Positions 7,432-15,258 of a stretch of DNA of 38,380 nucleotides are shown piece after piece. The position numbers were made by a program, and so were the translations under genes. The notes under the pieces were generated by a model. The model made no database searches and was not told the DNA's origin. It was given only the letters and a program-made list of their open reading frames with translations. Source of the stretch: Beijerinckia sp. L45 (GTDB lineage Bacteria > Pseudomonadota > Alphaproteobacteria > Rhizobiales > Beijerinckiaceae); NCBI RefSeq assembly GCF_009765775.1, contig NZ_LMUU01000184.1, forward strand, positions 1-38,380, written 5' to 3'. The number at the start of each line of letters is the position of its first letter. The first letter of the stretch is position 1.

Positions 7432-9060
7432 CTAGGTATCACTCTGAAATTCGATCTTCAGATGAGCATTCGGGCTCGCGGTTGAATAGCCCTTGATCGC
7501 GCAGGATGCTTTGTCCGGCACGGGAGCAGCTCCACTCAGAACGAGCTCGTTACGACCGCCGAAGCCCTCGAAATTGTAGCGGCCAGTGACGGCGTAAGGA
7601 GCGGGATTGCATCCCTTCTTGAACGTGTAGGCCGTACCACGGGTGATGCCTTTTGCCGATATGTGGCCGGAGAAGAGCAAGTCACCTGGTTTGATCGTAT
7701 CAGCGATCTGCGGTTTAGGCGTCTCGTAAAGAACGACACCGGCCTTTTCGAACACGAGAACGGTCGAACCGTTGTGCTCGAAGCTGGTGCCCTGTTCACC
7801 GTTCAGCGTTCCCTTTGCCAGGTTTAAGTTGGTGATGGGAGCCAACGGAGTCCGACCGTCGCTGGTGACCGCCGAAGATGTCGATATCGGCAGAGGTGCC
7901 TGGGTTGCAGAGGCGAACGACTGGGCGGAAGCGACCTGACGCCGCTCCGCGACATCGGCCACGCTGAGCATCCCATCCTTAACCCGGACGATTAAGGTCG
8001 CCTTCGTCTTCGCGCAGCACTGAGCGTCGTCCTTGCCGACAACGAGGCCCGAGATCGAGAACGCGGTACCACCGATCCACTTCGCCTTCGCGTCGAAGAC
8101 GGTCTGCATTTCTGCGGAGCCTTGAAAGGCGTATGATTTATCGGTTTCGCGGCGCCAGATGTAGAGGCTTGATGTACCCATGTTTCCGGTGTCGAAAGAA
8201 ACGTTCATCTGAACAAGGGCATACGCATCGGCTACCCCTTCTGCCTTCAGGTAGCGCATTTCTAGCCACTGCGTTGAAGCGCCCAGATTGCACCGGCCGA
8301 CGCCCTCACGGATCTCGCAGTCCGCGTAAGTATTCTCAAGGTAGGATCTCACCGCCGCCGCCGCGGGGCCGTTGATGGCGGAAGGCTCATAGTAGCCTTT
8401 TCCCGGACCGCGCACGATGCGCTTTGAGGGGGCTGCCGGAGAGGATGTCCCTGCTTGTTTGACAGCAGTCTCGCAGATCTTCCGGTAGGAAGCCTGATCC
8501 TTCACCTCGCCGTAGACCACATCGTCTAGTTTCCAGAGGCCTGCCTCGTTGACGAATTTGAACGTCACGATGGGTGTTTCTCCGGCGACTCCTTTGATCC
8601 GCGCGACGACGGTGTCCGGCTGCGGTGTGTCGAAGCGCACGGATGCCACTTCAAGATCCTGGCCTGTGGTGATCCAGTTCGCGTCGAGCAGCGGCTCGTC
8701 GCTTTTGCGGGCTGCTGCAAAGCCTGCCTTGAGTGCAGCCGTAAAAGGCTGCGACAGTACCCTTCTCGTCACCGGCGTATCTTTGAGTCCGTAGTCGTCC
8801 GGTGCCTCGAAGCGAAAGAGAAACTGCACGATCTCCTTCGGGGACGCTGTGCGGCCAGGCATCGAACTCTGGTTCGAAGTGGATCGCGCGGTCGCAGCAG
8901 GGGCAGCTCTCGCTGACCCCATGCTCACGAAGGTCAAGCCCACGGTAGCTGTCATCACAATGAATAAACTAACAGCCAGCCCTTGGTAGAAACGGGCTAT
9001 CGGGGAGGTGACCTTGTAAAAGTTTTCTTGAGGGCTGTGCGGCGGTTCTGGGTGAATCAT
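7432..9060 (-). CDS. exported protein with DUF3828-like N-terminal domain
   Basis: A 542-residue protein. The ATG at 9060 is chosen because GAGGAG lies just upstream; a longer frame to 9117 would overlap the upstream gene. Residues 26-46 form one hydrophobic segment followed by SARAA, so it is a signal peptide or anchor and the rest is periplasmic. Residues 65-175 (EIVQFLFRF to LWKLDDVVYG) resemble DUF3828. The C-terminal 350 residues contain several Cys (DAQCCAK, KKGCNP, KASCAIKG) that could form disulfides. Partner of the upstream glycine-rich exported gene. This is cargo rather than a virion gene; its function is unknown. Confidence 0.75.
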   Translation of the reverse strand: MIHPEPPHSPQENFYKVTSPIARFYQGLAVSLFIVMTATVGLTFVSMGSARAAPAATARSTSNQSSMPGRTASPKEIVQFLFRFEAPDDYGLKDTPVTRRVLSQPFTAALKAGFAAARKSDEPLLDANWITTGQDLEVASVRFDTPQPDTVVARIKGVAGETPIVTFKFVNEAGLWKLDDVVYGEVKDQASYRKICETAVKQAGTSSPAAPSKRIVRGPGKGYYEPSAINGPAAAAVRSYLENTYADCEIREGVGRCNLGASTQWLEMRYLKAEGVADAYALVQMNVSFDTGNMGTSSLYIWRRETDKSYAFQGSAEMQTVFDAKAKWIGGTAFSISGLVVGKDDAQCCAKTKATLIVRVKDGMLSVADVAERRQVASAQSFASATQAPLPISTSSAVTSDGRTPLAPITNLNLAKGTLNGEQGTSFEHNGSTVLVFEKAGVVLYETPKPQIADTIKPGDLLFSGHISAKGITRGTAYTFKKGCNPAPYAVTGRYNFEGFGGRNELVLSGAAPVPDKASCAIKGYSTASPNAHLKIEFQSDT

Positions 9061-9070
9061 CGCTTGCTCC

Positions 9071-9415
9071 TCAGTAGCCGCCGGCAGCTGCAGCAAGCGC
9101 GCCGAGCGCGAGACCACCTATAACGGCGCCAGCGACCGCGCCATCGCCGTACCCGTAGTAGCCTGGGTAACCGTAGCCATAGCGAGCGCCATAGCCGCGG
9201 TACCCGCCGTAGCCACGACCTGCGAAACGCCCGCCGAAGCCGTGGCCGCCGAAGGCGTGACCGCCCCCACCCCCGAAACCGTGGCCGCCACCAATGGATC
9301 GGCCGCCGCCGAACGAGTGACCGGCGCCACCATGCTGAAATGCGCTTGCTTCACTTGAGCCCACAGCAACAAGGCCAAGGCCGACAAAAACTATTGCAAA
9401 TGATTTATTGAACAT
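9071..9415 (-). CDS. glycine/tyrosine-rich exported protein
   Basis: A 114-residue protein. The ATG at 9415 is preferred over one at 9421 because GGAGGG lies seven bases upstream of it. Residues 1-25 are a classic signal peptide ending in ASA. The mature part is a run of His, Gly, Phe and Tyr (GGGHGFGGGGGHAFGGHG and a GYGGYRGYG stretch), then a small-residue hydrophobic tail GAVAGAVIGGLALGALAAAAGGY that resembles a glycine zipper. Such proteins are common in alphaproteobacterial chromosomes as envelope or surface proteins. It lies 10 bases upstream of the DUF3828-like gene in the same operon. Confidence 0.78.
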   Translation of the reverse strand: MFNKSFAIVFVGLGLVAVGSSEASAFQHGGAGHSFGGGRSIGGGHGFGGGGGHAFGGHGFGGRFAGRGYGGYRGYGARYGYGYPGYYGYGDGAVAGAVIGGLALGALAAAAGGY

Positions 9416-10091
9416 AGACATTCCCTCCAATCGATACGGCGATTTAAAGGTTGGATCCTGTAAAAGTCTCCGATTGAAAAAGGTAAAATTGGCGACATCG
9501 TCGGGAATCGCTGCCTTTGCGGTATGTTGTGGTTGAAGAGGTGTAAAGGCCTGCCGCAACATAGTGCCGGTTGGTTTTGGTCACACCATCCAACGTGCAG
9601 GCGGCGAGGTGGCAGCGATCGCGGAGCGAATCGAGGTCATGGTAGCCGGCACGCCAGCGGACAAGGCGGGCCGTGGCGGGCTCGCGCCTGGCGGCATTGG
9701 AGTTGTTTAAGCGAGCCGCACGTCCGACCAAGAGGAAGATTATCTAGCGGTCAGGACGTGCGGTACGGGTGGTTGAACGGTGCGCACGTCAGATCGATCT
9801 GGGGTTGTGATCTTCAGCAGGCAAGCCGCATCATGCCGAAAGGCTTAGATCGCCCTTAACCGCCGCGGCCATACGTTATCCACATGCATACCGCGTTGTT
9901 CACAACGACAGCGGGGATATCGCGTGTTGCGGGTGCCAACCAGCAAACCGGTTGAATCTCGCTTCCGACAGCGGCGCGGCATGTGCAAGTAGGCAGGCAA
10001 GAGAAATCCATGGACAGCGTCGCAGAGGTGGCGTAGGCGGGGAAAGTTGATGTTCCTGTTTCGTTCTTAACATCAGGAGACGAGCACGCCC
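9416..10091. other. 676-base intergenic region between exported-protein operon and dprA-like gene
   Basis: No convincing gene was found in this stretch. It must hold the promoter of the minus-strand exported pair and that of the plus-strand dprA-like gene, whose start at 10092 has AGGAG at 10075-10079. A 48-codon frame beginning at a GTG near 9566 (VPVGFGHTIQRAGGEV and onward) has alphaproteobacterial-looking composition but no ribosome site; it may be a gene remnant. A perfect DnaA box lies near 9876. Confidence 0.6.
9876..9904 (+). promoter_or_regulatory. DnaA box TTATCCACA and a near-match 20 bases downstream
   Basis: TTATCCACA at 9876-9884 is the exact DnaA-box consensus. TTGTTCACA at 9896-9904 differs from the relaxed consensus TTATNCACA at one position and sits in the inverted repeat GTTGT-TC-ACAAC. 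Two boxes are too few to claim an origin, but they lie in the longest non-coding stretch of the window. Confidence 0.45.
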
Positions 10092-11003
10092 ATGAACTTC
10101 CTGTCGTCCCCGTCAAGCTTTGGACCAGCTGTCGCCCCAATCTCCCCACTGAAAGAGATGGGCGCATACGAGGCTCTGTGGCTGGAGCAGGGAGCGACGT
10201 TCAAGACGATCGCCGATCGGTTCGCAGCAGACCCCGATGCTATGCCTTCGGATTTTGTCGCCACTGGAATGGCTGAAAGCTGTGCGGTTGCCGTCCTTGA
10301 TCGATTTCGCAAGGCCTCTGTGGGACGTTTCGGGGTTCGCCTGCACCACGCAGGAGACTATCCCCTTAAGCTGCGCGACGCCCGCCATCCTGTGGAAATG
10401 CTCTACTACTGCGGCGAGTGGGAGCTCACGGAGACCCGGTGTGTTGCGATAGTTGGTAGCCGAAAAGCGTCTGAAGAAGGGCTGAAGAGAGCCGCCCAGA
10501 TCAGTCGAGAGCTGGTGAAGGCAGACTTTACGGTGGTGTCCGGCTTAGCTGCCGGCATTGATCGTGCCGCGCACACCGCAGCACTTGAGGCCGGCGGTCG
10601 TACCATCGCCGTCATAGGAACGCCCCTGGATTCGATCTACCCGAAAGAAAATCGCGATCTTCAGGATCAGATCGCCCGCGATTTCCTGCTGATCTCTCAG
10701 GTTCCGGTGCTTCGATACGCCCGCCAAGCACCCCCACAGAACAGGCTGTTCTTCCCTGAACGTAACGTCACAATGAGCGCGCTCACGGACGCGACCATTA
10801 TCGTCGAGGCTTCGGACACTTCAGGCACCCTTACGCAGGCACGAGCGGCGATGCATCAAGGCCGTCATCTTTTTATTCTGAACTCGTGTTTCGAACGCGC
10901 AGATCTCAAGTGGCCGGCTAAGTTCGAAGAAATGGGCGCCATCCGCGTCAGGTCGATGGATGATATCTGGAGCACTTTGTGTCCGACATCCGCTTCCGCC
11001 TAA
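10092..11003 (+). CDS. DprA/Smf-like Rossmann-fold protein
   Basis: The 303-residue protein has the DprA-type Rossmann core: VGSRKAS (121-127), SGLAAGIDRAAH (150-161), AVIGTPLDSIYP, then FPERN with MSALTDATIIVEA (221-240) and SGTLTQAR (244-251). Residues 24-75 resemble the N-terminal helical part of DprA. The C-terminal winged-helix domain of housekeeping DprA is absent. DprA loads RecA on single-stranded DNA in transformation; LOG/Smf relatives in mobile elements have been proposed as nucleotide-sensing conflict proteins. The next gene, a phosphoribosyltransferase, overlaps it by 25 bases, which favours the second kind of role here. Confidence 0.88.
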   Translation: MNFLSSPSSFGPAVAPISPLKEMGAYEALWLEQGATFKTIADRFAADPDAMPSDFVATGMAESCAVAVLDRFRKASVGRFGVRLHHAGDYPLKLRDARHPVEMLYYCGEWELTETRCVAIVGSRKASEEGLKRAAQISRELVKADFTVVSGLAAGIDRAAHTAALEAGGRTIAVIGTPLDSIYPKENRDLQDQIARDFLLISQVPVLRYARQAPPQNRLFFPERNVTMSALTDATIIVEASDTSGTLTQARAAMHQGRHLFILNSCFERADLKWPAKFEEMGAIRVRSMDDIWSTLCPTSASA

Positions 11004-11626
11004 TAGACGCGAGCATAAGAGAAGCCCATTCTCGTCTCACTGAAGATGATAAATGCCTTTTTCTTTTCGAAAAGACGTCCCGAAGAGATTATTTATTTAG
11101 CGAGACGAATAATCTTATTTCCAATTTGAAGAAGAAACCAAGTCAGCGGCAGGCGGCAACCTATAAAACTAGAGCAATTGAGCAGTGCGCCGCGCAGATG
11201 CGGGCAGCGCTGGATCCGGCATGGCTTTCGTCCGCTACCCTTGTGCCAATTCCTCCTTCGAAAGCAATCGGACATGTTGATTACGATGATCGCGTAGAGC
11301 AGATCTGTCGGCGCATGGGACACAACATCGATGTGAGGGCTTTGGTAAAACAAACAACGTCGATGAATGCTGCCCACGAATCTTCAATTAGACCAACGGT
11401 GGCGGAGCTTGTCGCTAGTTACGTGATCGATGAAGGCCTCACCGTTCCCGAGCCCAGCGCGATTGGCATCGTGGACGATGTCCTTACAGCCGGCACACAT
11501 TTCAAAGCCATGCAGCAGGTGCTGTCTCGCCGATTTCCGCGAGTTGCGCTTTATGGTTTTTTCGTCGCGCGCCGCATCTTCCCGGATGAAGACCCCACTA
11601 GCTCTTTTGGCTCCATTGGCGAATAG
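10979..11626 (+). CDS. ComF-like phosphoribosyltransferase-fold protein
   Basis: The 215-residue protein starts at GTG 10979 inside the dprA-like gene. The PRPP-binding loop is IGIVDDVLTAGTHF (162-175), and an upstream strand ends in VPIPPSK (89-95), as in ComF and other type I phosphoribosyltransferases. A segment KQTTSMNAAHESSIRP fits the flexible loop before the PRPP motif. The N-terminal 80 residues are AT-rich in DNA and of unknown fold; the usual ComF zinc finger is missing. The lower GC suggests a history different from the flanking phage genes. It probably acts with the DprA-like protein; substrate unknown. Confidence 0.8.
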   Translation: MSDIRFRLIDASIREAHSRLTEDDKCLFLFEKTSRRDYLFSETNNLISNLKKKPSQRQAATYKTRAIEQCAAQMRAALDPAWLSSATLVPIPPSKAIGHVDYDDRVEQICRRMGHNIDVRALVKQTTSMNAAHESSIRPTVAELVASYVIDEGLTVPEPSAIGIVDDVLTAGTHFKAMQQVLSRRFPRVALYGFFVARRIFPDEDPTSSFGSIGE

Positions 11627-11715
11627 CAGCAAAGCGTACCGAACGACATCACGCCGCAAGTTTCTGATGGTTCTTCACTTCCACGCTTTAGCTTGCTCAT
11701 GTATTATGCAGTGCA

Positions 11716-12366
11716 ATGCAAACAGCTTCGGGCGTCACAGCCAACCTTGGGACCTTGCCCGCTGGGGCGATGCGCATCCTTGCGCGTCGTGACGACAGCG
11801 AGGTCCTGATCGTCCACGGCGACGATAGGGCCGCCGATGTCGAGGCTGGAGAGCGCTTGGCCTGGGTCGAGTGGCTGCCCTCGATCGATGTCGCCGAAGC
11901 GATGTCGCGTCATTGCTCGGGTAAGCTGCTGGAAGCGCGCTTCCATCCAGACACAGAAGGCTGGCACAAGTTTTCCGTCGAGCATCTTCCGACCTTGATC
12001 AGGCTCGCGAAAAACAACCTCAACGTCACGTTCTTCCCGCCGCCGATAAAGACGCCACCGCAGCATCAAGCTTGGACGAAGGAGCGTGTCGCGCGCCTCG
12101 GCTTCCTGGCAGGCCAGGGTTGGACGGCGAAAGCGATCGCGGAAGATCCGCTAATCGTGTCGACCGAGGGTGCCGTCTACCGGGCGGCGCATCGCTTCGG
12201 GATCTCTCTCGCCGAGGTCCCGCCCGGGCAGGTGCCGATCCGGCTACCGGCCGGCGTCGCTGCCTATTTTCAACGCGCCGCCGCGCGAGAGCAATGTACG
12301 CGCGATGCTTTGATCCGGCGACTGCTGATAGGCCTTGCTACGCCGTCAGAAGAGGCCGCGGCCTAA
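11716..12366 (+). CDS. HTH regulator with GcrA-like helix-turn-helix and RHH-like tail
   Basis: A 216-residue protein. Residues 118-160 (WTKERVARLGFLAGQGWTAKAIA, then STEGAVYRAAHRFGIS) resemble the GcrA N-terminal HTH. The C-terminus IRLPAGVAAYFQRAAAREQ, followed by CTRDALIRRLL, looks like a ribbon-helix-helix unit. The first 110 residues are of unknown fold. No ribosome site precedes the ATG at 11716, but TATTAT at 11702-11707 would place a transcript start at about 11714-11716, so leaderless translation is possible; a weak alternative is ATG 11770. Likely a phage transcription regulator, inferred. Confidence 0.65.
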   Translation: MQTASGVTANLGTLPAGAMRILARRDDSEVLIVHGDDRAADVEAGERLAWVEWLPSIDVAEAMSRHCSGKLLEARFHPDTEGWHKFSVEHLPTLIRLAKNNLNVTFFPPPIKTPPQHQAWTKERVARLGFLAGQGWTAKAIAEDPLIVSTEGAVYRAAHRFGISLAEVPPGQVPIRLPAGVAAYFQRAAAREQCTRDALIRRLLIGLATPSEEAAA

Positions 12367-12495
12367 TCGGTTGCGTTCGATTGAACCTGTTTCCCTGTGT
12401 GAAGTGTTCAAACGCCATCGTCACGCCGTCGTGATCAATGGACGACGGTCCAAAATCCTGCATTTTACGGCCCGCCGCACTGGAGAGTTTGCGCG

Positions 12496-13170
12496 ATGCC
12501 GAAGACGACGAATGCTGATGACTTCGATCCGATTTCTCCATTCTTCGCCGGGGGCAATCGATCACCGTCCGACCTGAAGCGGTCGACACCGTCGGCGCGG
12601 CAACCGCTGCCCGCAACGGCCCGCTCCAGGATCTCAGCGGTCAGCTCGAAGAAGGCGAAACGCGGCCGCGCGCTGCCGATGGGGCCGACGCCGGAGCGCC
12701 TGGCCAAAGGCGACATCTCACCGATCACGGCCGGCGGCTTTCGGCGATCGATCTCGACCGTCGAGAAGCTCCGCGACGGCGGCAAGCTCGATCATGATGC
12801 CCGTACCAACGAGGCCATGTTCCAGGCCGCCGAGAAGCTGCGGCGCCACTTCGAGGGATCGCTGATCGGGGTCAAGGCTCAGGATCTGAACCGCATCATC
12901 GGTGGTGGCGGCGACGAGCTTACCGGCGAAGAGGCCTGGGTCCACAACTTCGATACCTTCACCAAGGCCTGCAAGCTGATGGGCTGGTCGCAGGCGAACC
13001 CGCATCGCGGGGCAGGGCGCATCACCGTGGCGGTGGTGTGCTTCGAGATGACGGTGACGGAGGCGGCTGGCATCCATGTCGCCGACAAGCGCAAGGAAAC
13101 CGCGCTGGCCGCGGGCATGGATCGGTTGCGGGAAGGGTTATACGCGCTGTCGATCATGTGGAGGACGTGA
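12496..13170 (+). CDS. DUF6456-like phage protein, possible regulator
   Basis: The 224-residue protein starts at an ATG with GGAGAG eight bases upstream. The N-terminal 60 residues are disordered and basic. Residues 80-222 (ISTVEKLRDGGKLD, then helices with RRHFEG, and a final ITVAVVCFEMTVTEAAGI, LREGLYAL) have the pattern of DUF6456 proteins, widespread in alphaproteobacterial phages and sometimes suggested to be helix-turn-helix regulators. The family assignment is by visual resemblance only. It is followed by a convergent minus-strand pair. Confidence 0.55.
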   Translation: MPKTTNADDFDPISPFFAGGNRSPSDLKRSTPSARQPLPATARSRISAVSSKKAKRGRALPMGPTPERLAKGDISPITAGGFRRSISTVEKLRDGGKLDHDARTNEAMFQAAEKLRRHFEGSLIGVKAQDLNRIIGGGGDELTGEEAWVHNFDTFTKACKLMGWSQANPHRGAGRITVAVVCFEMTVTEAAGIHVADKRKETALAAGMDRLREGLYALSIMWRT

Positions 13171-13183
13171 GAGGACGAAACAG

Positions 13184-13729
13184 TTACGAGTTAGCCTTTT
13201 CCTCGATAATTCTTGCTATAATCGACTGAGTATCTTCGAGCATTTTCTGCACTCTTTGATAGTCGTTCTCATCCTCTTCGAGAGAAAGCTTCCCTAAACG
13301 CAAAGTGTAAAGGAAATCGCGTTTAGTAACGGCGTAAAAACAAGACTTATATTGATTCAATAGTTGATGAAATTGGATGACTACCGGGTCATCTGCTGGA
13401 AAATCACCATAGGTTGCTAAATTAAGTAGGGCCTTTTCACAATGTAAAGAAGCTTGCAGGCGAACCGCCTTGACATACCGCACGCGGCCAATAACGAACC
13501 TTGGCGCTGCTACAAAACATCCAAGGCAATGGGCGATCATCGACAAGCTGGTTTGCTCAAACTCCAGATAATCTAACCACTCGCACTCATGCCGATGTCG
13601 CATGTCAGGCGGCAAGATCTTGGCAGCCAAGTGAATTAGGGCAGTACTAATTCCCTTTGCGTGCGCATCAAACTCCTTAAGCAGAAGTCCGCAGCCGAGG
13701 CTTTGAAGGATGTTGATCAAGTGTTCCAA
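13184..13729 (-). CDS. PadR-coupled hypothetical protein
   Basis: A 181-residue protein overlapping the padR-like gene upstream by 13 bases, so the two are co-translated. Residues 37-76 (ILPPDMRHRHECEWLDYLEF, then ALxCF-type helix and APRF) have the LPP-x-R-x-R-x-x-E-W pattern often seen in the small proteins encoded with PadR regulators. The rest is helical with a charged C-terminus (KLSLEEDENDYQRVQKMLED). No clear membrane helix. The DNA is AT-richer than the phage genes around it, suggesting transfer. Biological role unknown. Confidence 0.7.
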   Translation of the reverse strand: MEHLINILQSLGCGLLLKEFDAHAKGISTALIHLAAKILPPDMRHRHECEWLDYLEFEQTSLSMIAHCLGCFVAAPRFVIGRVRYVKAVRLQASLHCEKALLNLATYGDFPADDPVVIQFHQLLNQYKSCFYAVTKRDFLYTLRLGKLSLEEDENDYQRVQKMLEDTQSIIARIIEEKANS

Positions 13730-14025
13730 GCGAGATCTCCCTTAGCCGAGAATTGATTCAAATCGGCCATGGCCGCGTGAAACACCTTCTTGCCTTCTCT
13801 GGTGATGAGGTAATACCGTCTACGGGGACGCTTGAGATCGACTGGCTCTTCGGTCTCCCACTCGCTTGTCAGGATTTTCTCGGCCTCAAAGCGAGCCAAC
13901 AGTGGGTATAGCGTTCCGCTGCCTACCTTCGCTGCCTTGCTGATCTCGAAGCCCGTTCGCCTAATCGACGGCGCCGACGCGAACAGGCTAAGGACCTTGA
14001 TGCCTTGAGCGGATAATCTCGCCAT
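13717..14025 (-). CDS. PadR-family transcriptional repressor
   Basis: A 102-residue winged-helix protein of PadR type: SIRRTGFEISKAAKVGSGTLYPLL forms the helix-turn-helix with the characteristic SGTLYPLL recognition helix, followed by the wing RRRYYLITREGKK and a short dimerisation helix. It is near the usual length for a compact PadR. A perfect inverted repeat of ATGT-N9-ACAT type lies at 14034-14056, immediately upstream of its start, so it probably represses its own operon. It controls at least the overlapping downstream gene. Confidence 0.88.
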   Translation of the reverse strand: MARLSAQGIKVLSLFASAPSIRRTGFEISKAAKVGSGTLYPLLARFEAEKILTSEWETEEPVDLKRPRRRYYLITREGKKVFHAAMADLNQFSAKGDLAWNT

Positions 14026-14033
14026 CGGCTTCT

Positions 14034-14056
14034 CCTATGTTGCTACTCGACATAGG
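14034..14056. promoter_or_regulatory. probable PadR operator
   Basis: CCTATGT and ACATAGG are perfect inverted 7-base arms separated by 9 bases. PadR proteins commonly bind ATGT-N8/9-ACAT, which this contains. The site ends nine bases upstream of the padR start codon and would overlap the transcription start or ribosome site region on the minus strand. Confidence 0.72.
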
Positions 14057-14218
14057 TAGGCTGAATATTCGAAACTATCAAGAGGGTGGGTCAAGTCGTT
14101 TGACGCCGGAACCGACATCGCATACCGTACGTCCACTCACGAGATTCACGCCCGGGGCCGCAAGGTTGCTGGGCTTTTTTTACGTCTGGGGGGCCGGCAT
14201 GCGCGCGAAGATCCGCCC

Positions 14219-14464
14219 GTGACCAGGACCGAGGTCGCCGAGCTTCTCGAGAATTATGCTCGAAGCGTCGAGCGGATCCGGGGCGTCTCCCGAACGAAAC
14301 CTCATGCTTTCGTCGAGGATAAGTCCGAAGTCGTGAACGACATGCGCCAGCACGCGCGGCGTCTACGTACCGTCGAACAGGCCGCCGCGGCCCGGCCGAC
14401 CGGACGCCCGGGCGAGCGCCGCATTGACGGTCGCGTGATCCACGTCGAGATAAGGCGAGCCTAA
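14219..14464 (+). CDS. hypothetical small helical protein
   Basis: An 81-residue protein starting at GTG 14219, which overlaps a TGA ending a 7-codon reading frame that begins at ATG 14199 behind GGGGGG. The arrangement suggests translation of the main gene may be coupled to the short leader. The protein is basic and helical (EVAELLENYARSVERIRGV). A weak hairpin and seven T residues at 14175-14181 lie upstream. Unknown function; gene status moderately supported. Confidence 0.45.
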   Translation: MTRTEVAELLENYARSVERIRGVSRTKPHAFVEDKSEVVNDMRQHARRLRTVEQAAAARPTGRPGERRIDGRVIHVEIRRA

Positions 14465-14746
14465 AGTTTCATGGTCCCAAGGTCGCGGTTAGGGCGCGGC
14501 GATTGCATTCCCTCCGGGCCGGCTTGCGGAGGGATGCTCTAACTGTGACGAGCCGGCGCGCGAGGCGCTCCAACAGGAGGCCGAGAGCGCGACAATTCGG
14601 CCGAACGGCCATGAAGTTTCCGATCCCAAATCAAGATCGGCATAAGGCCGCCGTCTGCACGGATGTACTGCAGCGGCGGTCACGACCCCCGAATTGACTA
14701 GCGTCGTCAAACTGACCCGGATGCTTGACTTGGGAGTGGCCTCGTA
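14465..14746. other. intergenic region with GC-rich hairpins
   Basis: No convincing gene. GCATTCCCTCCG at 14505-14516 pairs with CGGAGGGATGC at 14527-14537 (one bulged base, 10-base loop) without a T run, and CCGATC/GATCGG forms a second small stem near 14630. TTGACT at 14694-14699 is a possible -35 element, but no good -10 follows at standard spacing. A structured leader or small RNA is possible but not shown. Confidence 0.35.
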
Positions 14747-14965
14747 ATGCTGAAGATCCTCGCCCTGATCTGCGCCTCGTCGACCAACCCCACGGCCTGT
14801 GACGTCCACTCCGCCATGGACGTGATCACGGTCGGCCGGGCAAACACGCCGCAGCAGTGCGGTTTCCAGGGTCAGGCCATGATGGCGCCGACGACGCTGA
14901 TCCCTGACCCGTCGAAGCAGTACATGAAGATCGTCTGCGTCCGGGACCAGGTCGCGAAGCAGTGA
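14747..14965 (+). CDS. hypothetical small protein with hydrophobic N-terminus
   Basis: A 72-residue protein. Residues 1-11 are hydrophobic (MLKILALICAS) and four cysteines follow (positions 9, 18, 38 and 64), so it may be exported with disulfides. GGGAG lies about ten bases upstream of the ATG. It overlaps the next gene by 4 bases (GTGA). No named family is recognised. Confidence 0.6.
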   Translation: MLKILALICASSTNPTACDVHSAMDVITVGRANTPQQCGFQGQAMMAPTTLIPDPSKQYMKIVCVRDQVAKQ

Positions 14966-15162
14966 ACCGCCTCGCGCTTCTGGATGTGAGGGCGAAGGCC
15001 GATCTCTATTTCGCAGAACAGTGCCGGCGGCTGGGACCGATCGAAGGCGTCGCGCCGCCGGTCCAAACCGTCCAGGAAACGACCGTTTCGGACCGCCAAA
15101 AACTGGCCAAGAAGTCACGCCGGAAAGGCATCGATTCCAGGCTCGATCAGCTTTCGGTTTGA
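14962..15162 (+). CDS. hypothetical small basic protein
   Basis: A 66-residue protein with GTG start overlapping the stop of the preceding gene. The first 20 residues (LALLDVRAKADLYFAEQCRRLG) form a helix. The C-terminal end is rich in Lys and Arg (RQKLAKKSRRKG). Unknown function. It is the last gene before two plus-strand terminator hairpins. Confidence 0.55.
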   Translation: MNRLALLDVRAKADLYFAEQCRRLGPIEGVAPPVQTVQETTVSDRQKLAKKSRRKGIDSRLDQLSV

Positions 15163-15222
15163 TCGCGAAAATCGGGATCACGTTTCGGGAGACGAAATCA
15201 CTTCCGATAATCTTCGTTCCCG

Positions 15223-15242
15223 ACGGCTATAAAGGCCGTTTT
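15223..15242 (+). terminator. first of two tandem hairpin terminators
   Basis: ACGGC at 15223-15227 pairs with GCCGT at 15235-15239 across a 7-base loop and runs into TTTT (15239-15242). The stem is short, so it is weaker than the hairpin that follows. Confidence 0.45.
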
Positions 15243-15258
15243 CGACCCGTCTTTAGGG

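Noticed and set aside
9444-9859. Frames of 95 codons (minus) and 111 codons (plus) in the large intergenic stretch
   Set aside because: No ribosome sites, odd composition and no family resemblance; they overlap each other in opposite directions.
14037-14222. 61-codon plus-strand frame starting next to padR
   Set aside because: Its ATG lies inside the PadR operator and the first two thirds read as non-coding. Only a possible 7-codon leader at its end (ATG 14199) was kept as a remark.
14489-15181. 230-codon minus-strand frame
   Set aside because: It covers two co-translated plus-strand small genes and is Arg/Pro/Ser-rich with no motif.
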